Notes: generated by a model not told the origin, from the sequence alone. Counted from the first letter of the stretch, positions 25,869 through 35,033 are shown. The stretch is DNA of 64,000 nt from Clostridium sporogenes (GCF_001020205.1 NZ_CP011663.1:3038001-3102000); one strand, 5' to 3'. Made by a program: numbers and translations.

Positions 25869-26210
25869 TTATATTTTTGTATTTAATATATTTTGTGTGC
25901 TAAATTGTTTTGTACTATAATTTTTATTAGCTTCTTTATTTTCAGAAGCCTCTTTTAGTTTCAATTTTATCATAGCTTTTTTTTCTATCATAAGATTTTG
26001 TAATTTCTTTTCTATTAATAATAGCTCTAATTCTTCACCTATTATTTTAAACTCTTCTTTTTTGTAATTTAAATTACTTATTTCTTTTGTTATATTTTCT
26101 CTTTCTTCTAATAAATTCTCTGGAGAATCATAGTCTTCCTTTTCCAAAGAATCTATTATATTTAACGTTATTTCTCTAAACTTTATTAATTTACTTCTTA
26201 ATTCATCCAT
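25869..26210 (-). CDS. FliT-like flagellar chaperone
   Basis: This 113-residue protein is predicted to be mostly helical and highly charged. The N-terminal stretch LRSKLIKFREITLNIIDSLE followed by ENLLEERENI resembles FliT-type export chaperones, which carry FliD to the export apparatus. It directly follows fliD: the fliD stop is at 26219 and the start is at 26210, with AAGGGGAAAA as ribosome site. The order fliS-fliD-fliT supports the assignment. A longer open frame to 26252 overlaps fliD and is not needed. Sequence evidence alone is weak. Confidence 0.6.
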   Translation of the reverse strand: MDELRSKLIKFREITLNIIDSLEKEDYDSPENLLEERENITKEISNLNYKKEEFKIIGEELELLLIEKKLQNLMIEKKAMIKLKLKEASENKEANKNYSTKQFSTQNILNTKI

Positions 26211-26218
26211 TTTTCCCC

Positions 26219-28678
26219 TTATTTTCCCCCGCCTAATTGTTGGGCAAGCCATGCGGATTGAGAATTCATTTGGCTCATATATTTTTCTAGTTGAGCAAAT
26301 TGATAATAATATCTATTTTCACGTTCTAAAAGTCTATCTTCCATTTCCTTTATGGTTTTTTCTCTCTTTTCTAATTCCTTATAGAGATTATTATTTATTT
26401 CAGATGCAGTTCCTTTTATACCTGCCTTTTCTACGAATATTCCCATCTTACCATTAACATTTTTTGTGGTTCTTGTATAGTCCTTAAATATATCATTTAT
26501 CCTTTGAAGTATACCCTCTTCATTGTATCTTTGTTTTCTTTCTGTTGAAGTTAAATCTGGAGTATATCTTGGATAGCTATCAGATTGTTTTGAAAATATT
26601 TTAAATACTTTATCCGGATCTTCCTTTAGAAGTTTTTTAAGTCTAGCTTCTCCATTATTACCATCCTTATCTATATTTATATCAAATACTATTTTTCCAC
26701 CCTGTGTATAATCACTAGATGTATTCAGTCCTACCTCTTTTAATGAAAGACCTGAACCCTCTACAGAATCAAAGAAAGCCCTTCTTAGACTAGAAAGCAT
26801 ATTTTGTATATCAGAATCATTTCTTAATATACCTGACTGAGCCTTTTCTTCCCAAAGCTTTATATCATTTTCCTTCATGTCTTTTTTTTGTTCTTCAGTT
26901 AATGGTTCAAATTTTCTATATTTTTTTTCTGAAAGCTTTTTCTGTAACTCGTCTACTAATTTATTATAATCCTCTATGAATCCTTTTATCTTATTAAAAG
27001 AATCCTCAGTATCTCCACTTAATGAAAAACTTATTTCTTCCCCTGGTTTTGCTCCTTCTATATTATAATTTACACCATCTATAGTAAAATTATTTGTAGG
27101 CTTAGTTACTGTAGAAGTTCCATTTGGTGTTGTAAGATTAAACTCTGCATCCTTACCTTGTACACTTATTGAGCTATTTCCAAATAAATTTTGTAAGAAA
27201 TCACCTGAAGCATCACTGGCAACTATTTTTTCACTGGTACCTTCCTCTTTAGATCTCATAGTAAATTTTTTATTAATTTCACTATAGTTTATATCTACTT
27301 TCGCTTTATCTGATATATCCCCCAATATTTGGGATATAGTTTTATTTTTAGCTCCATTTGGTGCTGTAGTTGAATCATAATCTTTTGTAAAATCATAATC
27401 AAAATCCACACCATTTATAGTAAATTTAACTTCTCCACCTATTATATTAGACATTTTTTCTGATAAACTAGTATTCATTTCATATCTATCTGGTAATCCT
27501 AATAAAGAATTAGCACTTTTCCCTGATTCTCCTGTAATTATTACTTGCTTATCTGAATTAGATGATAGAACTATCTTTCCATCTTTTACTGTTGCAGTTA
27601 GAGCAGTACCTAGTCCTGCTGTAGTAAAGGCATCATTAAGTTTTGTTTTTAACTCATCTACTGAATTTATAGTTCCTGCCGCTAGTTTTACTGTTTTTGA
27701 AGCATCAGTACCTATTTTTACATTAAATGTATCATTAAATCCTGCTATTATTTCCTTTGCATAGGTTATTGAATTACTAGCTACTGTTACATCGGTACCT
27801 GTAATTCCACTTCCTCCTGCTGTTCCTCCTAAATTAACTCCAGTCACATAATAATTAGGTTGTGATGTTGTTCCTGTAAATTCTATATTCTTACCATCTG
27901 CTGATAAAGACGCTTTAACTCCTTTATCCTCAGGTAATACATTTCCATCTGTATCTTTAGCAACTTTTAATTTGCTATTTATAGAATTTGTTAATTCTTC
28001 TAAAGTAAAGTTTCCTTTAGCTAATTCTGCAGTATACTCTTTTCCATCTACTGTTACTTTTAATTCTTTATTTGTATCATCTATTTTAAATAAATTTTCT
28101 ATTTTTATACTTCCATCTTTAACTACTGCCTTAACTGTATCTTTTAAAACAGATCCATCTGCATTTATTTTGCTATTTATTTCAGCTGCTATATCTGATA
28201 CATTATTATATCTACTTCCACTTAATGTTATTTCATTGCCATCTATAACTATTTTATTATTAGAAGCATCTATTTTTATGCCATAATCACCTTCACTTAA
28301 TGTTTTGATGTTTACAGCATTATTTCCTATAGCTTCAGCCTTAGCTGCTAATTCTGTAACCTTTAATGAATAATTTCCTGATATAGCACCGCTTCCTGCA
28401 TTTATTTTAATATTTGAAGTATCTGGTATTCCTGATGGTTTTAAACTAGAGAAATTCTTTGAAGATAACATATAGTTGTCACCATTTAATACATCGAAAT
28501 ATTTTTTAGTTATATTTGATACTCCATCCATTACGTTTCTATAGGCATCCTGCTGCCATAATAATATTTGTGATTTTTGTTTCATTTGATCTACACGCAT
28601 AGTATAGGGTTTCATCATAGTTTTTATCATAGTATCTGTATCCATTCCTGTAGCAAGTCCAGGTAATCTCATAGGCAT
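26219..28678 (-). CDS. fliD: Flagellar hook-associated protein 2 (filament cap FliD), unusually long
   Basis: The N-terminus MRLPGLATGMDTDTMIKTMM and the following VDQMKQKSQILLWQQDAYR helix are typical FliD N-domain features. The C-terminal IKGFIEDYNKLVDELQKKLSEK and the coiled-coil end (ERENRYYYQFAQLEKYMSQM) match the FliD C-domain. FliD caps the growing filament and promotes flagellin folding outside the cell. At 819 residues it is far longer than many FliD proteins (about 450-550); the extra length lies in the middle, rich in Asp, Gly and Thr. This suggests enlarged surface-exposed domains. It follows fliS by 21 bp and has GAGGGGGAATAATT before the start. Confidence 0.95.
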   Translation of the reverse strand: MPMRLPGLATGMDTDTMIKTMMKPYTMRVDQMKQKSQILLWQQDAYRNVMDGVSNITKKYFDVLNGDNYMLSSKNFSSLKPSGIPDTSNIKINAGSGAISGNYSLKVTELAAKAEAIGNNAVNIKTLSEGDYGIKIDASNNKIVIDGNEITLSGSRYNNVSDIAAEINSKINADGSVLKDTVKAVVKDGSIKIENLFKIDDTNKELKVTVDGKEYTAELAKGNFTLEELTNSINSKLKVAKDTDGNVLPEDKGVKASLSADGKNIEFTGTTSQPNYYVTGVNLGGTAGGSGITGTDVTVASNSITYAKEIIAGFNDTFNVKIGTDASKTVKLAAGTINSVDELKTKLNDAFTTAGLGTALTATVKDGKIVLSSNSDKQVIITGESGKSANSLLGLPDRYEMNTSLSEKMSNIIGGEVKFTINGVDFDYDFTKDYDSTTAPNGAKNKTISQILGDISDKAKVDINYSEINKKFTMRSKEEGTSEKIVASDASGDFLQNLFGNSSISVQGKDAEFNLTTPNGTSTVTKPTNNFTIDGVNYNIEGAKPGEEISFSLSGDTEDSFNKIKGFIEDYNKLVDELQKKLSEKKYRKFEPLTEEQKKDMKENDIKLWEEKAQSGILRNDSDIQNMLSSLRRAFFDSVEGSGLSLKEVGLNTSSDYTQGGKIVFDINIDKDGNNGEARLKKLLKEDPDKVFKIFSKQSDSYPRYTPDLTSTERKQRYNEEGILQRINDIFKDYTRTTKNVNGKMGIFVEKAGIKGTASEINNNLYKELEKREKTIKEMEDRLLERENRYYYQFAQLEKYMSQMNSQSAWLAQQLGGGK

Positions 28679-28699
28679 AATTATTCCCCCTCATGTTTT

Positions 28700-29086
28700 T
28701 TATTTCATTTGCTTTGATAACTTTTCAGCTTCATACCATGTATCTCTTATGTCTTCTATTAATGGTATAACTTCATCCATTATTTTAGTATCTTTTTTTA
28801 TATTAGCCTCACCAAGTCTTCTTACTATAAATTCATAAATTGACATAAGTTGATGTCCCCAAGTTTCAGCTTGGTTAACATCTAAAGTTGCCATTAATTC
28901 ATAGAATATATCTTGAGTTTTCACTAAATTTTCATGAGCTTTCACTATATCTTTATCTAAAATGGCTTGTCTTGCTATTTTAGAAAATTTCACAGCCCCA
29001 TCTAATAACATTAGAAGCAGTTGATCCTTTGAAGCAAAATTAACGCTATTATTTTTATAAGTATTGTATGCATTAGCTGTATACAT
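28700..29086 (-). CDS. fliS: Flagellin export chaperone FliS
   Basis: The 128-residue protein begins MYTANAYNTYKNNSV, with the Tyr-rich N-terminus usual in FliS, followed by DQLLLMLLDGAVKFSKIAR and a C-terminal helix ending EKLSKQMK. FliS binds flagellin C-terminal helices in the cytosol and prevents premature assembly; with FliW it can also tune CsrA regulation. ATG at 29086 is chosen because GGAAGGTG lies 7 bases upstream. The in-frame GTG at 29095 is inside that ribosome site. It lies directly before fliD. Confidence 0.95.
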   Translation of the reverse strand: MYTANAYNTYKNNSVNFASKDQLLLMLLDGAVKFSKIARQAILDKDIVKAHENLVKTQDIFYELMATLDVNQAETWGHQLMSIYEFIVRRLGEANIKKDTKIMDEVIPLIEDIRDTWYEAEKLSKQMK

Positions 29087-29122
29087 TAAATACACCTTCC
29101 TCTTATATTGGAAAATTTCAAA

Positions 29123-29422
29123 TTATTTTTTAGTATCTATTATAGTTCCTACTATAGTAGCTTTTCCTTCTATTTCTTCTTTTGTAGCTTCTATGTCTAA
29201 ATTTTCACCTTTGACATATTTTACTGCCTTTACTTTTATATTTTTATTCTTATTTTTCTTTTGTTTTTTTAGTTGTTCATAGAATCCCCTATCCTTTGAA
29301 TTATTATCTCTGTCCTGTTTATTTATGGTTATATTTTGCTTAGAATGAACCTTTCCTTCTTTGGTTTGTTCCTTTATTTTATCCCTTACCTCTAAGTCTA
29401 TTTTATTTAATCTAAATTCCAT
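29123..29422 (-). CDS. Hypothetical basic protein in the flagellar operon
   Basis: This is a 99-residue, Lys-rich protein with no family I recognise. A low-complexity, probably disordered middle (QLKKQKKNKNKNIKVKAVKY) is followed by a β-like end (GKATIVGTIIDTKK). ATG at 29422 has AAGGTGG 7 bases upstream; the GTG at 29428 is too close to it. It lies between flaG and fliS in the same direction. Co-transcription suggests a flagellar role, but nothing in the sequence shows which. Confidence 0.7.
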   Translation of the reverse strand: MEFRLNKIDLEVRDKIKEQTKEGKVHSKQNITINKQDRDNNSKDRGFYEQLKKQKKNKNKNIKVKAVKYVKGENLDIEATKEEIEGKATIVGTIIDTKK

Positions 29423-29478
29423 AACCACACCACCTTATAAAATTAAAAATGGTTGAAATGTTTTTTTATTTCCCAATA

Positions 29479-29835
29479 CTATGCCTTTTCGTCTACTAAA
29501 ACTCCTGCCATTTCACATAGTTTGGCTACCATATCTATTATTTTTCTAGGTGGTATTTCTTTTATTACTTCCTTTGTTTTTGTATTTATTAATCTTATGG
29601 TTAAATCTCTAAACTTACCATAAATTTCGTACTCTAGACGTATATCCTGCCCTTCTAATAACTTATTTAATTTATCTACAGAATTTTTAACTTCTTTTGT
29701 ATTTTCTTTATCCAATGTAGTATGTTTTTCATTCAACTTAATTCTTTCAACATTAGTATCTAAATTTATATCGTTATTTATGATTTCAGAATTATACGCT
29801 TGATGTCTTCCTTGACTTATAGCTTTTACTTCCAT
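29479..29835 (-). CDS. flaG: FlaG family protein
   Basis: This 118-residue protein has a disordered N-terminal half and the FlaG core LEYEIYGKFRDLTIRLINTK, then TKEVIKEIPPRKIIDMVAKL. FlaG proteins are linked to control of filament length in several bacteria. Position between csrA and fliS-fliD is usual for the family. AGGAAGTGTAAC precedes the ATG. The spacing to csrA is 15 bp. Confidence 0.9.
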   Translation of the reverse strand: MEVKAISQGRHQAYNSEIINNDINLDTNVERIKLNEKHTTLDKENTKEVKNSVDKLNKLLEGQDIRLEYEIYGKFRDLTIRLINTKTKEVIKEIPPRKIIDMVAKLCEMAGVLVDEKA

Positions 29836-29850
29836 GTGTTACACTTCCTT

Positions 29851-30069
29851 TTATTTAGTTTTTATATTTTTCAAAATAGAAGGATTGAAATTAGTAGCTT
29901 TTTTATTTTCTTCCTGAACCTCATTATAAAGTTCTTTTCTTAGTATAGTTAATTTTTTAGGGGCATCTATGGCTAATTTTACAGAACCATCATCTAATTT
30001 AACTACAGTTATCTCTATATCATCTCCTATTAAAAAAGACTCTCCTTTTTTTCTAGTTATAACTAGCAT
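29851..30069 (-). CDS. csrA: Carbon storage regulator CsrA
   Basis: The 72-residue protein starts MLVITRKKGESFLIGDDIEI and has VKLAIDAPKKLTILRKELY, giving the conserved R6-type arginine and the AP.. loop used for RNA binding. CsrA dimers bind GGA-containing hairpins and block translation. In Bacillus the target is flagellin mRNA, with FliW as antagonist. Its first base overlaps the last base of the fliW stop, so the two are coupled. Candidate target sites lie in the flagellin leader at 25581-25613. Confidence 0.97.
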   Translation of the reverse strand: MLVITRKKGESFLIGDDIEITVVKLDDGSVKLAIDAPKKLTILRKELYNEVQEENKKATNFNPSILKNIKTK

Positions 30070-30500
30070 TAAGCTTCCTCCTTAAATAGTGGATGTTTCA
30101 CTTTATATTTATCACTATTTATTATTATTTGTTCCCCTATTTTTTCTTTTATATTTATAACAATGGGAGCTCTTAAATTTGCTGTTATTTTATCTATATC
30201 TGAACTTAAGGTAACTGTATTTAAGACCAATGTATCTTTTTCATCCTGTAGTTTAAGACTTTTTATTTGTTCTTCCTCCAATTGTATTTCATATTCCTTT
30301 TCTATATTAAAAGGAGAAGTAACTATAATACCCATATCTTCCTTTTCTATAGAATGAAAAACTGAAAACACATCATTATCTTCCACAGGAAATATTATAA
30401 ATTCCTTTAATTCCTCAAACCCTGGTATACCCTTTTGAAAATAGATTACATCCCTTTCTTCATACTCTATACATCCATGATATTTCGTATTTAACTTCAT
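30069..30500 (-). CDS. fliW: Flagellar assembly factor FliW
   Basis: This 143-residue protein contains IYFQKGIPGFEELKEFIIFP, DMGIIVTSPF and LNTVTLSSDIDKITANLRAPIVIN, the conserved core of FliW. FliW binds either flagellin or CsrA: when flagellin is exported, freed FliW releases CsrA from flagellin mRNA. It is followed directly by csrA. The 104-bp gap after flgL shows a purine-rich tract with AGGACAG and CACAGGATAG, which contain GGA cores, but no clear promoter. Confidence 0.96.
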   Translation of the reverse strand: MKLNTKYHGCIEYEERDVIYFQKGIPGFEELKEFIIFPVEDNDVFSVFHSIEKEDMGIIVTSPFNIEKEYEIQLEEEQIKSLKLQDEKDTLVLNTVTLSSDIDKITANLRAPIVINIKEKIGEQIIINSDKYKVKHPLFKEEA

Positions 30501-30604
30501 ACTTACCCCACTCTCTATACTAAAATTATTTATCTTCTATCCTGTGTACTTTGTTTTCTATATTGTCATCTGTACTCTCTACTCTGTCCTCTGCTAATTG
30601 TTTT

Positions 30605-31567
30605 CTACCTTAAGTAGTCCATTAGTGTTGGTTGTAAAACTTTTGCACTTGTTTGAAGAGAAGATATATAAACAGATTGAAGTATAGCATATTCCATATT
30701 TTTTTCTACTAAATTCACATCTTCTATATTAGATAAAATTTCTGTCATATTAAAGTTTGTTTCTTTATTCATTTCCTTTGCTGCATCCATTCTGTTTTGT
30801 TTTGCTCCTACCTCTGCTCTTATTCTTAGTACATTATCTAAAGCCTTATCTATATTCCCTAAGTCATCACCATATAGTTTGCTTATTTCATTAGGATCAT
30901 CACTGTCTAGGTGATTTACTATATTTTCCAAATACTGTCTTAAGTCTCCTCCACCTTCTAAAACCTCTGTAGCAGTTACATTATATTCCATAACTACCCC
31001 TTCAGATATTTCTGCCTTTAATTTTTGTTCCATTTGTTTATATTCATCACCGGCTGGATCTAAAGGCATACTCCCATCTTTATTTACATAATCAATAGAA
31101 TTATTTTTTGTAGTTCCATCTTTTTGTACCCCTGTTGGCTTTCCTGTAACTCTTGTACCAGAAAATATATATTTACCATCAAAAGTAGTATTTAAAGTTT
31201 GGGACATGCTGGCTATAATTCCATTTACCTCATCCTTTAAGGCTTTTCTTTCTGTTGGACCAAAGCCTGGATTTCCTGCTTCCTCTAATTTATCTCTTAT
31301 CTTTCCTAATTGCTTTCCTACTTGATCCAAAGCTGTATCTGTAACGTCTAACCAGTTTATTACATTACTTATATTTTTGTTGTACTGTTTATTTGCATCT
31401 ATACCTGAATAAAGTTGCATACTTCTTATAACACCAGCTGGATCATGAGATGGCTTAGAGAAGTTTTTACCTGAAGTTAGCTGTTGTCTAATTCTGTCTA
31501 AATTTTCTAAATTATTATTCATGTCTGTCATAAATGAATTTGCCATCATATTATTTGTGATTCTCAT
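30605..31567 (-). CDS. flgL: Flagellar hook-filament junction protein FlgL (HAP3)
   Basis: The 320-residue protein starts MRITNNMMANSFMTDMNNN and has RIRQQLTSGKNFSKPSHDP (near residue 27) followed by GVIRSMQLYSG, the flagellin-like D0/D1 region. The C-terminus (VNLVEKNMEYAILQSVYISS...) is the matching helix. FlgL joins FlgK to the filament outside the cell. AAGGGGAAGACT precedes the ATG. It is downstream of flgK, as is usual. Confidence 0.95.
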   Translation of the reverse strand: MRITNNMMANSFMTDMNNNLENLDRIRQQLTSGKNFSKPSHDPAGVIRSMQLYSGIDANKQYNKNISNVINWLDVTDTALDQVGKQLGKIRDKLEEAGNPGFGPTERKALKDEVNGIIASMSQTLNTTFDGKYIFSGTRVTGKPTGVQKDGTTKNNSIDYVNKDGSMPLDPAGDEYKQMEQKLKAEISEGVVMEYNVTATEVLEGGGDLRQYLENIVNHLDSDDPNEISKLYGDDLGNIDKALDNVLRIRAEVGAKQNRMDAAKEMNKETNFNMTEILSNIEDVNLVEKNMEYAILQSVYISSLQTSAKVLQPTLMDYLR

Positions 31568-31706
31568 AGTCTTCCCCTTTCAATTTTTTTACATAATAGT
31601 CTATAATAAAAACTTAAAGCTATAAACTAAAATTTTTAATCCAATTAAAACTTTCTCTCTTTATTATTCTTTATCAATTGTTCTCTGTATTCTCCACTCC
31701 GTTCAA

Positions 31707-33572
31707 CTATTTCTTAAGTCCATTTATTACTACATCTAATAATTGATCTACAGTACTTATTATTTTTGCATTGGCTTGGTAACAATGATTAAATTGCACT
31801 AAATTTGCAAATTCTTCATCTAAAGATACTCCTGATACAGAATCTCTAGATTGTTGAAATCCTGCTAAAAGTGTAGCTTGATTTTTAACCATTCTTTTAG
31901 CTTCTGCCTCATCCACACCAAGACCACCTATAATATCGTTAAAATAAGTATTCATAGTCATACCATTAGTATCTTTTCCTATGGTATCCAACGTAATACC
32001 ATTAAATTGAAATTCATCATTAGGTGCAAAGAATTTTTCCAAGAATTTTTTTCTATCCGTATCTTTTTTTATATCCTGTATACTCATAAATACATCCTTT
32101 ATTTGAGATATAGCTAAAGCTCTTTTTCCGTCTCCTTCACCAGAGTTTGGGGTTACTCCCGCAATTATTTTCATAGGATTTTCTTTTATAGCTTTATTTA
32201 GTGCTATATTTCCTGCAGTTATTTCCATTTCATTGTTTGGATTCTCTCCGTTAATAAAGAAGTTTAGTGCTTTATCTTTAGGGTTTGCAGGATCTAAACT
32301 CTGTGTATGAATAGCATTTACAGAAAAAGCTAAAGCCTTAGCCAATTTATTCAATTGCTCTTGATAATTATCTATTTCTTCCTGTACAGACATTTGTCCT
32401 TTTAACTCTCCTGATGGAGGTTCAAATAATTTTAAATTTGTAAAATCACAGGAACCATTATTTTTTATAGTTTCAGTACTTTGGTTATCCTTCTCGTCAG
32501 GAGAACTATTATTAGGAATTTTCACTACATCCCCATTTTTATCTGTCCATAAAACTCTACCCTCATCTAGTCTTTTAAATTCTTCCTCAGAATTTATTGT
32601 AACTGTAATTGTTCTTTTGTTATCTTCAGACTTTGTATCTCCTCCTACGTAATAAGTTACTTCATATTTCCCATTTCCTCCTAATTTCTGTTTATCTTTT
32701 GGTGTTATATCTTTTATATATGAAAATCTATAAACATCCTCTGGATTTACTCTTTGTACTAAATTTGCATCGTAAAACTTACCATCTTTACCTTGTATTT
32801 GAGGTGGTGTTCCTCCAAAGGGTGAAGTTTTATCTTGGTAATCCTTTGCGTGATTAGAGGTACTTAAATTTATTCCTTCAAAGTTCTCTTTATCAATTTC
32901 TATACCAAACTTTGCACTTAACTTATCTAATAATAAGTCTCTTCTATCCATTAAGTCATTTGGTTGTTGTCCTGCTACCTTTACCTGTACAATTTCTTGG
33001 TTTAATTGGTTTAATTGATTTAGTATACTATTTACTTCAAATACTGTTTGTTGTATTTCTCTTTGAGTATTTTCTTTTAATTTTGAAAGTTCATTAAATG
33101 TATGATTTAATTCATCTGCTAAAGCTGAAGCTTGTTCCATTACCACTGATTTGGCATTAGAACCTTGAGCATTTAAAGATAGATCATGCCAAGCATCAAA
33201 AAATTTTCCAAATAATTTTGATATTCCCACATCTGTAGGTTCATTTAATATATTTTCTATTTGAGATAAAAATTTATGTCTACTAGAAAAATGACCTTGT
33301 ACCCCTAATTCTACCCTTGTTTGATAATCTAAGAAACTATCTCTAACTCTATTTATGGCTACTATTTGAACTCCTGTTCCTACCTGTCCTGGGCCTGCAG
33401 CACTATTCATGCTTGGCTTACAGTAAGGTCTTGTGGTTTGAAGTTCCACTCTTTGTCTTGAATACCCTTCAGTATTTGCATTAGCTATGTTATGTGATGT
33501 AGTATTTATTGCTCCCTGTTGTGCAAACATACCACTTTTACCTATATTCAAAGTTCCGAATAATCCGGACAT
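31707..33572 (-). CDS. flgK: Flagellar hook-associated protein 1 FlgK (HAP1)
   Basis: This 621-residue protein begins MSGLFGTLNIGKSGMFAQQG and has the rod/hook signature TTSHNIANANTEGYSRQRV near residue 27. The C-terminus has SGVSLDEEFANLVQFNHCYQ, the conserved end of FlgK. It is secreted and forms the first ring of the hook-filament junction. ATG at 33572 is preferred, with GGGAG 9 bases upstream; the ATG at 33581 touches that site. It is the first gene after a terminator that ends flgM-flgN. Confidence 0.96.
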   Translation of the reverse strand: MSGLFGTLNIGKSGMFAQQGAINTTSHNIANANTEGYSRQRVELQTTRPYCKPSMNSAAGPGQVGTGVQIVAINRVRDSFLDYQTRVELGVQGHFSSRHKFLSQIENILNEPTDVGISKLFGKFFDAWHDLSLNAQGSNAKSVVMEQASALADELNHTFNELSKLKENTQREIQQTVFEVNSILNQLNQLNQEIVQVKVAGQQPNDLMDRRDLLLDKLSAKFGIEIDKENFEGINLSTSNHAKDYQDKTSPFGGTPPQIQGKDGKFYDANLVQRVNPEDVYRFSYIKDITPKDKQKLGGNGKYEVTYYVGGDTKSEDNKRTITVTINSEEEFKRLDEGRVLWTDKNGDVVKIPNNSSPDEKDNQSTETIKNNGSCDFTNLKLFEPPSGELKGQMSVQEEIDNYQEQLNKLAKALAFSVNAIHTQSLDPANPKDKALNFFINGENPNNEMEITAGNIALNKAIKENPMKIIAGVTPNSGEGDGKRALAISQIKDVFMSIQDIKKDTDRKKFLEKFFAPNDEFQFNGITLDTIGKDTNGMTMNTYFNDIIGGLGVDEAEAKRMVKNQATLLAGFQQSRDSVSGVSLDEEFANLVQFNHCYQANAKIISTVDQLLDVVINGLKK

Positions 33573-33714
33573 CTCTCTCATCTCCCTGTCTATTTGGTTA
33601 TATGTTTATTTTCGTAGTTACACTACAAAAGCTTTAATAATATAGCTTGTTTATAATTAATTAATGTCTTGTGTATTGGTAGTATTAAGTATAATTGTAA
33701 ATTATTATTTTGTA

Positions 33715-33763
33715 TAAAAATAGGCAAAGACCGTATAAGGCTATATAGCCTTTTGTCTTGCCT
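33715..33763 (-). terminator. Terminator after flgN
   Basis: An outer stem (AGGCAAGAC at 33755-33763 with GTCTTTGCCT at 33722-33731 on the minus strand) encloses the palindrome AAGGCTATATAGCCTT. It is followed by ATTTTTAT. It starts 3 bp after the flgN stop. Confidence 0.65.
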
Positions 33764-33766
33764 GTT

Positions 33767-34171
33767 TTATCGCCTTCCATAGGGCCCATAAGTTTTAGGT
33801 GTCCTATCTGGATTTAATATGCTCAGCATATTCGTAGTTAATGATATAACCTGTTTTATTAACATATCATTACTATCCTTTTGAAGTTTTATTTCTTCCA
33901 GTAAATCTGTAGCTTCTTTATATACAGACTTAAGTTCTTCATCCTTTGTGTTAGCTATGAATTCTTTCATAGAAGTATTTCCTATTAGATTCCGTCTAGC
34001 CATTTCCTTGTGGGCTAACTCTTTACATTTTTCTTCTATGTCTATGGCTATTTTATCTAACTCAAAGGTTTTTTTAAAGGAAATAAACTCATGTTGATCA
34101 TCTAGAAGGTTTAAAAGTTCTTTTAGTACCTTTATCTCTTCTTTTAATGATTGTTTTATTTTTTCTTCCAT
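33767..34171 (-). CDS. flgN: FlgN-type chaperone for FlgK/FlgL
   Basis: This 134-residue helical protein has EEIKVLKELLNLLDDQHEFI near the N-terminus and DSNDMLIKQVISLTTNMLSI near the C-terminus, the two helices typical of FlgN. It would keep FlgK and FlgL unfolded for export. The ATG overlaps the flgM stop by one base, and flgK follows downstream. The end is Pro/Tyr/Gly-rich (NPDRTPKTYGPYGRR), as in Gram-positive FlgN proteins. Confidence 0.85.
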   Translation of the reverse strand: MEEKIKQSLKEEIKVLKELLNLLDDQHEFISFKKTFELDKIAIDIEEKCKELAHKEMARRNLIGNTSMKEFIANTKDEELKSVYKEATDLLEEIKLQKDSNDMLIKQVISLTTNMLSILNPDRTPKTYGPYGRR

Positions 34172-34452
34172 TAAAAAGTCTCCTTAATATTATTTAATAG
34201 CTTTTCTGCTACTAATTTTGAATCAATTTTATAAGTACCCTTTTCTATTTTATCTTTTATATCATTTACTCTATCTAATCTTTCTTTTTCATTTAAAAAT
34301 TTATCATCTAAAGAATAAGTAGTTAAACTTTTACCCAAATGAGATATTTCTATTTTGTCCTTTAAGCTTTTTACTTCTTCTTTTTCTGTTATTTTTTTGT
34401 TAGCATTGTAAGCATTTATACTATTTGTTATACCTACTCCATTTATCTTCAT
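34171..34452 (-). CDS. flgM: Anti-sigma-28 factor FlgM
   Basis: This 93-residue protein starts MKINGVGITNSINAYN and ends RVNDIKDKIEKGTYKIDSKL followed by VAEKLLNNI, the FlgM sigma-binding helices. FlgM holds SigD inactive until it is exported after hook completion. A strong SigD promoter lies 67 bp upstream, giving the usual autoregulatory loop. GGGAGTGTATATAT precedes the ATG. Confidence 0.95.
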   Translation of the reverse strand: MKINGVGITNSINAYNANKKITEKEEVKSLKDKIEISHLGKSLTTYSLDDKFLNEKERLDRVNDIKDKIEKGTYKIDSKLVAEKLLNNIKETF

Positions 34453-34518
34453 ATATATACACTCCCAAATATATTTTTAACCTACAATTAACTGTGGTTT
34501 TTCCCTGTTGTACTACTA

Positions 34519-34545
34519 TTATCGAAAAGCTTATATTAAGGTTTA
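34519..34545 (-). promoter_or_regulatory. SigD (sigma-28) promoter of flgM
   Basis: The minus strand reads TAAA-N15-TTCGATAA, a near-consensus SigD promoter with perfect -35 and spacing. It would drive flgM-flgN. Confidence 0.82.
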
Positions 34546-34820
34546 TACCCTTTAGTAGTGATAAAATAGCTTTTTATCCTTCAATGTCCCTCTATTTTTC
34601 TGCTTTAATTGTAAAGTTAATTATATTAAATTTCTTATAATATAGTTCTAATATAAATCATTTAATATTCATTTATATTGTTACCATTATTTATAAATTT
34701 ATTTCTATTAAAATCACCATAAACACCTAGTTTATTATATTATATTTTTCGTAATAAAGTATATATTAATTTATAAAAAACATAAAATTTTAATAAAATA
34801 TACATTTTCTTTTGAAATTT

Positions 34821-34866
34821 AAAAGCTACGAATTTAAAATATTATATTTCTTAATTCATAGCTTTT
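34821..34866 (-). terminator. Candidate terminator of the chemotaxis/fliY operon
   Basis: AAAAGCTACGAATT (34821-34834) pairs with AATTCATAGCTTTT (34853-34866) with one mismatch around an 18-nt loop. On the minus strand the stem ends in TTTTAAATTT. It lies about 180 bp beyond the fliY stop, past the palindromic element, so some transcript would include that element. Confidence 0.5.
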
Positions 34867-34883
34867 CCTTTTAACTACTAAAT

Positions 34884-35033
34884 AAGGATGTCCCAAAATA
34901 AATTTAATTTTAATGTAATAAAGAAAAAAATACATGTAATAAACTTTTTTAGTTAACTAAATTAAGTTTATAAATGTATTTTTTATCTTTGCGGTGTTAA
35001 AATTAAATCTAGTTTATTTTCAGACACCCTCAT
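34884..35033. repeat. MITE-like palindromic element, family B copy 1
   Basis: The 596-bp gap between flgM and fliY contains a ~150-bp imperfect palindrome centred on TTAGTTAACTAA. The left end GGATGTCCCAAAATAAATTT mirrors, on the other strand, GGGTGTCTGAAAATAAACTA. Inner segments TTTAATTTTAA and AAAAAATACAT also occur in both arms. The same terminal pattern recurs at 63725-64000. No ORF is present. The rest of the gap holds the flgM promoter, a terminator and otherwise nothing I recognise. Confidence 0.65.

Larger units (their letters stand above)
25721..25880. repeat. Tandem duplication of an 80-bp promoter unit
   Basis: 25721-25800 and 25801-25880 are two near-identical 80-bp units, sharing TATCGAATTTCTTTTTTTAT and most other positions. 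A more divergent third copy may lie just leftward, around 25681-25720. Each unit holds a SigD promoter. The second unit runs into the 3' end of the fliT-like gene, whose stop is at 25869. Confidence 0.8.

Noticed and set aside
29123..29282. Plus-strand and other Phe/Ser/Leu-rich ORFs opposite real genes
   Set aside because: They mirror well-supported minus-strand genes in AT-rich DNA and have no ribosome sites or recognisable domains.
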